Assembly: GCA_001820655.1 (NCBI GenBank)
Contig: MHQM01000007.1
Span: forward strand, 1-9,711
Reading direction: 5' to 3'
DNA from: Candidatus Sungbacteria bacterium RIFCSPHIGHO2_02_FULL_52_23
GTDB taxonomy: Bacteria > Patescibacteriota > Minisyncoccia > Sungbacterales > HO2-52-23
DNA length: 9,711 bases
The stretch's first letter is position 1. Every line of letters begins with the position of its first letter. A model generated the notes under the pieces. It had not been told where the DNA came from. It saw nothing but the letters and a program-made list of their open reading frames with translations, and searched no databases. Shown here piece by piece: positions 7,436 to 9,711 of this stretch. Position numbers and translations under genes: made by a program.

Positions 7436-8005
7436 ATGGACAAAGTAAAGAACCAAATCAGACCTATCTATGGCGAGCTTCGCGGTTATCTCTCGGTTGC
7501 TCCTGAGAGGGAGAATATTTACAACGAAACGGCTACAAATCTTTCCCGTCAAGTTAATAGCACTATAGATGAGCTGAACTTAGTCTCCGATAAAAATTAT
7601 GATAAGTTTAAGGTTCATACGAATCACCAACAATTGAATGGCTCATACAGAACCGTACTTCAGTCATTAGATTATCGAACTAAACTCAGTGGATTGATCA
7701 GTAAGTTGCAAGGAGAATTTTTCTCAGATGAACAAACTTTACCGACTGGACCTAGTACGGTTATTCATACAACCCAGAACCAGAGTCAAAATCAACAGCA
7801 AAGTGTCGTAGTTGATCTGGCAATGTTAGTTGCAGAGAAGCGTGTAGCATATCCTTCGGGGACTCCCGAAAGAAATTTTCTCGATAAACTAGGGGAGGCA
7901 TTAAAAGCATCAAAAGGTATTCAAGAAATACTTCAAAGTATTTTTTCGATTGCTACTAGTACCGGTATTGGCTTTGAAGCTCTCAAAAAGATTTTCGGGT
8001 TTTAG
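7436..8005 (+). CDS. Hypothetical protein encoded by an AT-rich, probably acquired gene
   Basis: A 189-residue protein that I do not recognise. Residues 1-98 are charged and probably helical. A Q/N-rich linker, TQNQSQNQQQS, at 113-123 separates this from a C-terminal part (about 124-189) containing two likely amphipathic helices (NFLDKLGEALKA, GIQEILQSIF) and ending EALKKIFGF. There is no signal peptide, convincing membrane span or catalytic motif. Sampled lines of the gene run about 32-42% GC by eye, against 67-70% in sampled lines of the preceding operon, and its codons favour A/T endings. This indicates a different origin. It has no Shine-Dalgarno sequence; the TATAAT box at 7411 may drive it. 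Its stop codon abuts the decayed gene copy at 8014-8103. A two-part helical protein with a Q/N linker could be an adaptor in a defence or stress system, but that is only a guess. Confidence 0.7.
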   Translation: MDKVKNQIRPIYGELRGYLSVAPERENIYNETATNLSRQVNSTIDELNLVSDKNYDKFKVHTNHQQLNGSYRTVLQSLDYRTKLSGLISKLQGEFFSDEQTLPTGPSTVIHTTQNQSQNQQQSVVVDLAMLVAEKRVAYPSGTPERNFLDKLGEALKASKGIQEILQSIFSIATSTGIGFEALKKIFGF

Positions 8006-8013
8006 AGGGAGGA

Positions 8014-8103
8014 GACCTTCTTGCTTTTTACCGCTGGGTGTACCGGCAGGATCATCAGCTTGCAAATGAGAGGTTTACGTTGGTGTGCAAGGTCGTGTCA
8101 TAG
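8014..8103 (+). pseudogene. Decayed 5' copy of the gene at 9583
   Basis: In the frame of 8014 the DNA encodes DLLAFYRWVYRQDHQLANER followed by a stop at 8101-8103. The intact gene at the right edge encodes DILAFYRWVYRQDHPLANEK at the same point. By eye 55 of 63 bases agree between 8014-8076 and 9625-9687. Similarity resumes at TTGGTG (8080-8085 and 9693-9698) after a 2-base length difference that shifts the frame, and then fades. No start codon or ribosome-binding site precedes it; the AT-rich gene's stop lies just upstream. It is best read as the remnant of a duplicated gene whose start was lost to insertion or rearrangement. Confidence 0.75.
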
Positions 8104-8148
8104 TGTTTTGACGTTCGGATGAAGTTATCGTTAGGTATGTCCTTTGAC

Positions 8149-8154
8149 AAGGAG
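8149..8154 (+). promoter_or_regulatory. Strong Shine-Dalgarno sequence for the gene at 8161
   Basis: AAGGAG lies six bases before ATG 8161, an ideal spacing. It fixes that start and contrasts with the SD-poor genes before 7416. Confidence 0.85.
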
Positions 8155-8160
8155 AAATAA

Positions 8161-9057
8161 ATGGCTGAAACAGTACAGCGGCTCAAGCGAGCCGTGAGGC
8201 CGCCCGATGGCGAAGATTGGGCAGAAGATTATCTGGCGCTTTACGGGCACCTGATAAGCGCGGCTATGTGCCTTGCTCATGGCAGGTATTTGCTGAATTA
8301 TCGGGTACCGCGCCGCAGTTCATGGGGTCCGGGGCTGTATCAGGATTTTCTTGATGTGGTAAGCGAGCATGGCTATGTGGCATGGCAGCGCCAGGAAAAT
8401 ACGACGTCATTCGGTTTTGAAGTTTTTCTAGATAAGGCCCAAAGCAACATTGCGGCGGCGCTTGATGGCACGACCAATGCATGGATCATCCATCGGATGC
8501 GCGATGTAGAGGAGCGATCAGTTTATGATGCACAGTTGCTTGGTTTATGGATCGGCGTTCGCCTGCGTCTTCTTGGAGCGGTATTGCCGATGGATGCTTG
8601 GTCAAGATTGTCCCAACAGGTAGGAGGTACATTTCCATGGTTTGATCCGGCATCTACGGAGGAAGGTACTTCTGAACATCTGCGCGAACTCTGGCGCACA
8701 TTTGAGCGGTATAGTGATACCAACACGGCACAGCAGGAGATCCATAGCTTGGCGGGCAGATATGTAAAGCTCATCTCTTCGCAACCCGCATTGCCGCCCG
8801 AAGAAAATCGCGAGAAAATCCTGCTTTTTCTTTGGGATCAGATGCGGGTGAGTAGGGCTGGATGCGCGGGTTTGGTTCTGGCACGAGTGAATGCATTCAA
8901 ACATCTTACCAGAGGAGTAGGCGACAGGTATGACTTTGTGTATGCGGTAGAATGGGTAATTACTGCTAAAGCGCTCCAATGGATCAGTGATTTCTGGCGG
9001 GCTATGGTGGAGGATGCGGAGCAGTTGAAAGCGCAGCAAAATCCAACTACATTATAA
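8161..9057 (+). CDS. Hypothetical tryptophan-rich, mainly helical protein
   Basis: A 298-residue protein of no family I recognise. It is probably soluble and mostly alpha-helical, with many Trp, Arg and acidic residues. Notable stretches are EDWAEDYLALYGHLISAAMC near the N-terminus, AWQRQENTTSFGFEVFLDKA around 75-95, a hydrophobic helix LLGLWIGVRLRLLGAV near 126-141 that could be buried or membrane-touching, and ENREKILLFLWDQMRVSRAG around 216-235. There is no signal peptide, Walker box, zinc-binding cluster or DNA-binding helix-turn-helix that I can see. The start is supported by AAGGAG at 8149. The stop TAA lies inside the Shine-Dalgarno region of the next gene, so the two are translationally coupled. 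It is flanked by a decayed and an intact copy of another unknown gene, suggesting a lineage-specific module that has been duplicated. Confidence 0.8.
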   Translation: MAETVQRLKRAVRPPDGEDWAEDYLALYGHLISAAMCLAHGRYLLNYRVPRRSSWGPGLYQDFLDVVSEHGYVAWQRQENTTSFGFEVFLDKAQSNIAAALDGTTNAWIIHRMRDVEERSVYDAQLLGLWIGVRLRLLGAVLPMDAWSRLSQQVGGTFPWFDPASTEEGTSEHLRELWRTFERYSDTNTAQQEIHSLAGRYVKLISSQPALPPEENREKILLFLWDQMRVSRAGCAGLVLARVNAFKHLTRGVGDRYDFVYAVEWVITAKALQWISDFWRAMVEDAEQLKAQQNPTTL

Positions 9058-9061
9058 GGAG
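9056..9061 (+). promoter_or_regulatory. Shine-Dalgarno sequence overlapping the upstream stop codon
   Basis: AAGGAG begins within the TAA stop (9055-9057) of the preceding gene and ends six bases before ATG 9068. Ribosomes finishing the first gene would be placed to start the second. Confidence 0.8.
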
Positions 9062-9067
9062 TCCCCA

Positions 9068-9505
9068 ATGACAACCTACGTACCGGCGATAGCCCAAGTG
9101 TCGGAAGATAGCCCGATCACTAAGCAGTATTTTGATCGCGTGCAGAGGGCACTAACAGTCGCGGCAAAGACAGGCACGCATATGGATGTGTTTACTATGC
9201 TGATGGAGGGCCATAAGACATTAGTCTATCATGCGGTCGGCTGGGAGCTTAAGAGGGTCATGGACGAGACCGGCGAGGTGAATAAAAACTTGTGGGAGGT
9301 CTTTGTAGCAAGCGTGGAGTATATGCTTGATCGCGATGGGCTGGAAGCATATGCCAGACCTTTCCGTCGGGCCGGTGGAGGCGATCTTCTGCGGTGGATG
9401 CGGCGAGCAGACACGGATGATGAGAAAAAATTGTCATCCGGGCTGTATTTCCACGCGAGTTTGCTCAACGCTCGGCGTGAAAGTTGGTGGCGTAAGTGTG
9501 AGTAG
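9068..9505 (+). CDS. Small hypothetical protein, partner of the gene at 8161
   Basis: A 145-residue protein that I do not recognise. It is charged, lacks a signal peptide or membrane span, and looks helical: ITKQYFDRVQRALTVAAKTG (17-36), LVYHAVGWELKRVMDETG (52-69), LWEVFVASVEYMLDRDGLEA (74-93) and LLRWMRRADTDDEKK (107-121). The C-terminus is basic and aromatic (RRESWWRKCE). No catalytic motif is evident. The ideal Shine-Dalgarno overlapping the upstream stop couples its translation to the 298-residue protein, which suggests the two act together, perhaps as a complex. A strong terminator follows 15 bases after the stop, so this is the last gene of its transcription unit. A two-component system such as toxin-antitoxin or effector-immunity is possible but has no direct support. 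Confidence 0.8.
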   Translation: MTTYVPAIAQVSEDSPITKQYFDRVQRALTVAAKTGTHMDVFTMLMEGHKTLVYHAVGWELKRVMDETGEVNKNLWEVFVASVEYMLDRDGLEAYARPFRRAGGGDLLRWMRRADTDDEKKLSSGLYFHASLLNARRESWWRKCE

Positions 9506-9519
9506 CACATTGTAGTAAT

Positions 9520-9557
9520 AGCCGACGGGCATACCACCCGTCGGCTTTGTCATTTTC
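9520..9557 (+). terminator. Rho-independent terminator after the two-gene unit
   Basis: AGCCGACGGG (9520-9529) pairs perfectly with CCCGTCGGCT (9537-9546) around a 7-base loop, and an interrupted T-run (TTTGTCATTTTC) follows. The 10-bp GC-rich stem makes this the clearest terminator in the window. It separates the 8161-9505 unit from the gene at 9583. Confidence 0.85.
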
Positions 9558-9574
9558 TGGGATAACGATATAGT
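9547..9574 (+). promoter_or_regulatory. Sigma70-type promoter for the right-edge gene
   Basis: TTGTCA (9547-9552) and TATAGT (9569-9574) each match the consensus at five of six positions and are 16 bp apart. Initiation is expected near 9581, only two bases before ATG 9583, predicting a leaderless or near-leaderless mRNA. That agrees with the lack of a Shine-Dalgarno sequence before this start. The -35 box overlaps the terminator's T-run. Confidence 0.6.
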
Positions 9575-9582
9575 AAGTACAC

Positions 9583-9711
9583 ATGGCTATACACATAACT
9601 GATGCTAAAGTAGAGCAGGAGCAGGACATCCTTGCTTTTTACCGCTGGGTATACCGGCAGGATCATCCGTTGGCAAACGAGAAGTTTTTGCATTGGTGGC
9701 TCCGCGACAAT
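9583..9711 (+). CDS. Hypothetical protein, 5' part (runs off the right edge)
   Basis: Forty-three codons are visible from ATG 9583, and the frame is open to the last base, so the 3' end lies outside the window. The segment contains DILAFYRWVYRQDHPLANEK (15-34) and then HWWLRD (37-42). It is rich in aromatic and charged residues, and I do not recognise the family. That it is a real gene is supported by the promoter at 9547-9574, the upstream terminator, and a second, decayed copy at 8014-8103 in which most differences from this copy are single-base and the protein reading is kept over about 21 codons. The start ATG is the first in frame after the promoter; no Shine-Dalgarno sequence is present. 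Confidence 0.7.
   Translation, partial: MAIHITDAKVEQEQDILAFYRWVYRQDHPLANEKFLHWWLRDN

Noticed and set aside
8108..8137. TTGACG as a -35 box for the 8161 gene
   Set aside because: No acceptable -10 hexamer lies 16-18 bp downstream; TAGGTA is a poor match.

Overview
The window is one dense, entirely plus-strand stretch of bacterial DNA. It reads as two parts with different coding styles.

Positions 1-7415 hold a moderately GC-rich, tightly packed set of seven genes. First come three envelope-glycan genes with overlapping ends: the 3' part of a flippase-like (LPG_synthase_TM family) membrane protein, a SAM-dependent methyltransferase, and a polysaccharide-type flippase. After a 58-bp nested palindrome (2906-2963) comes a PLP-dependent class I/II aminotransferase. 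The last 24 codons of this gene lie inside a 103-bp inverted-repeat-bounded element (4249-4351). Then follow a short-chain dehydrogenase (SDR), an AMP-forming acyl ligase and a second, FabG/PhaB-like SDR, separated by 4-9 bp. These suggest activation and keto/hydroxy reduction of an acyl or related acid, perhaps for a surface glycan or lipid. No ketosynthase or carrier protein is visible, so the product is unknown. Most of these genes lack a clear Shine-Dalgarno sequence.

Positions 7416-9711 look like an accessory region. A conspicuously AT-rich gene of unknown function (7436-8005) sits behind a TATAAT box. Its stop codon abuts a decayed copy (8014-8103) of the 5' part of a gene found intact at the right edge (9583 onward). 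Between the two copies lies a two-gene unit (8161-9057 and 9068-9505) of unrecognised, tryptophan-rich proteins. Both have strong AAGGAG ribosome-binding sites, and the unit is closed by a rho-independent terminator (9520-9557). A good sigma70-type promoter (9547-9574) then drives the right-edge gene, probably as a leaderless or near-leaderless mRNA.

The organism is a bacterium using TGA as a stop. The dense SD-poor gene packing, the glycan genes and the ACCCCGTTAGAAGC/GCTTCTAACGGGGT repeat ends would fit a member of the Patescibacteria (candidate phyla radiation). That placement is an impression, not something the window proves. The best candidates for something undescribed are the structured element that supplies the aminotransferase C-terminus and the duplicated unknown-gene module at 8014-9711.
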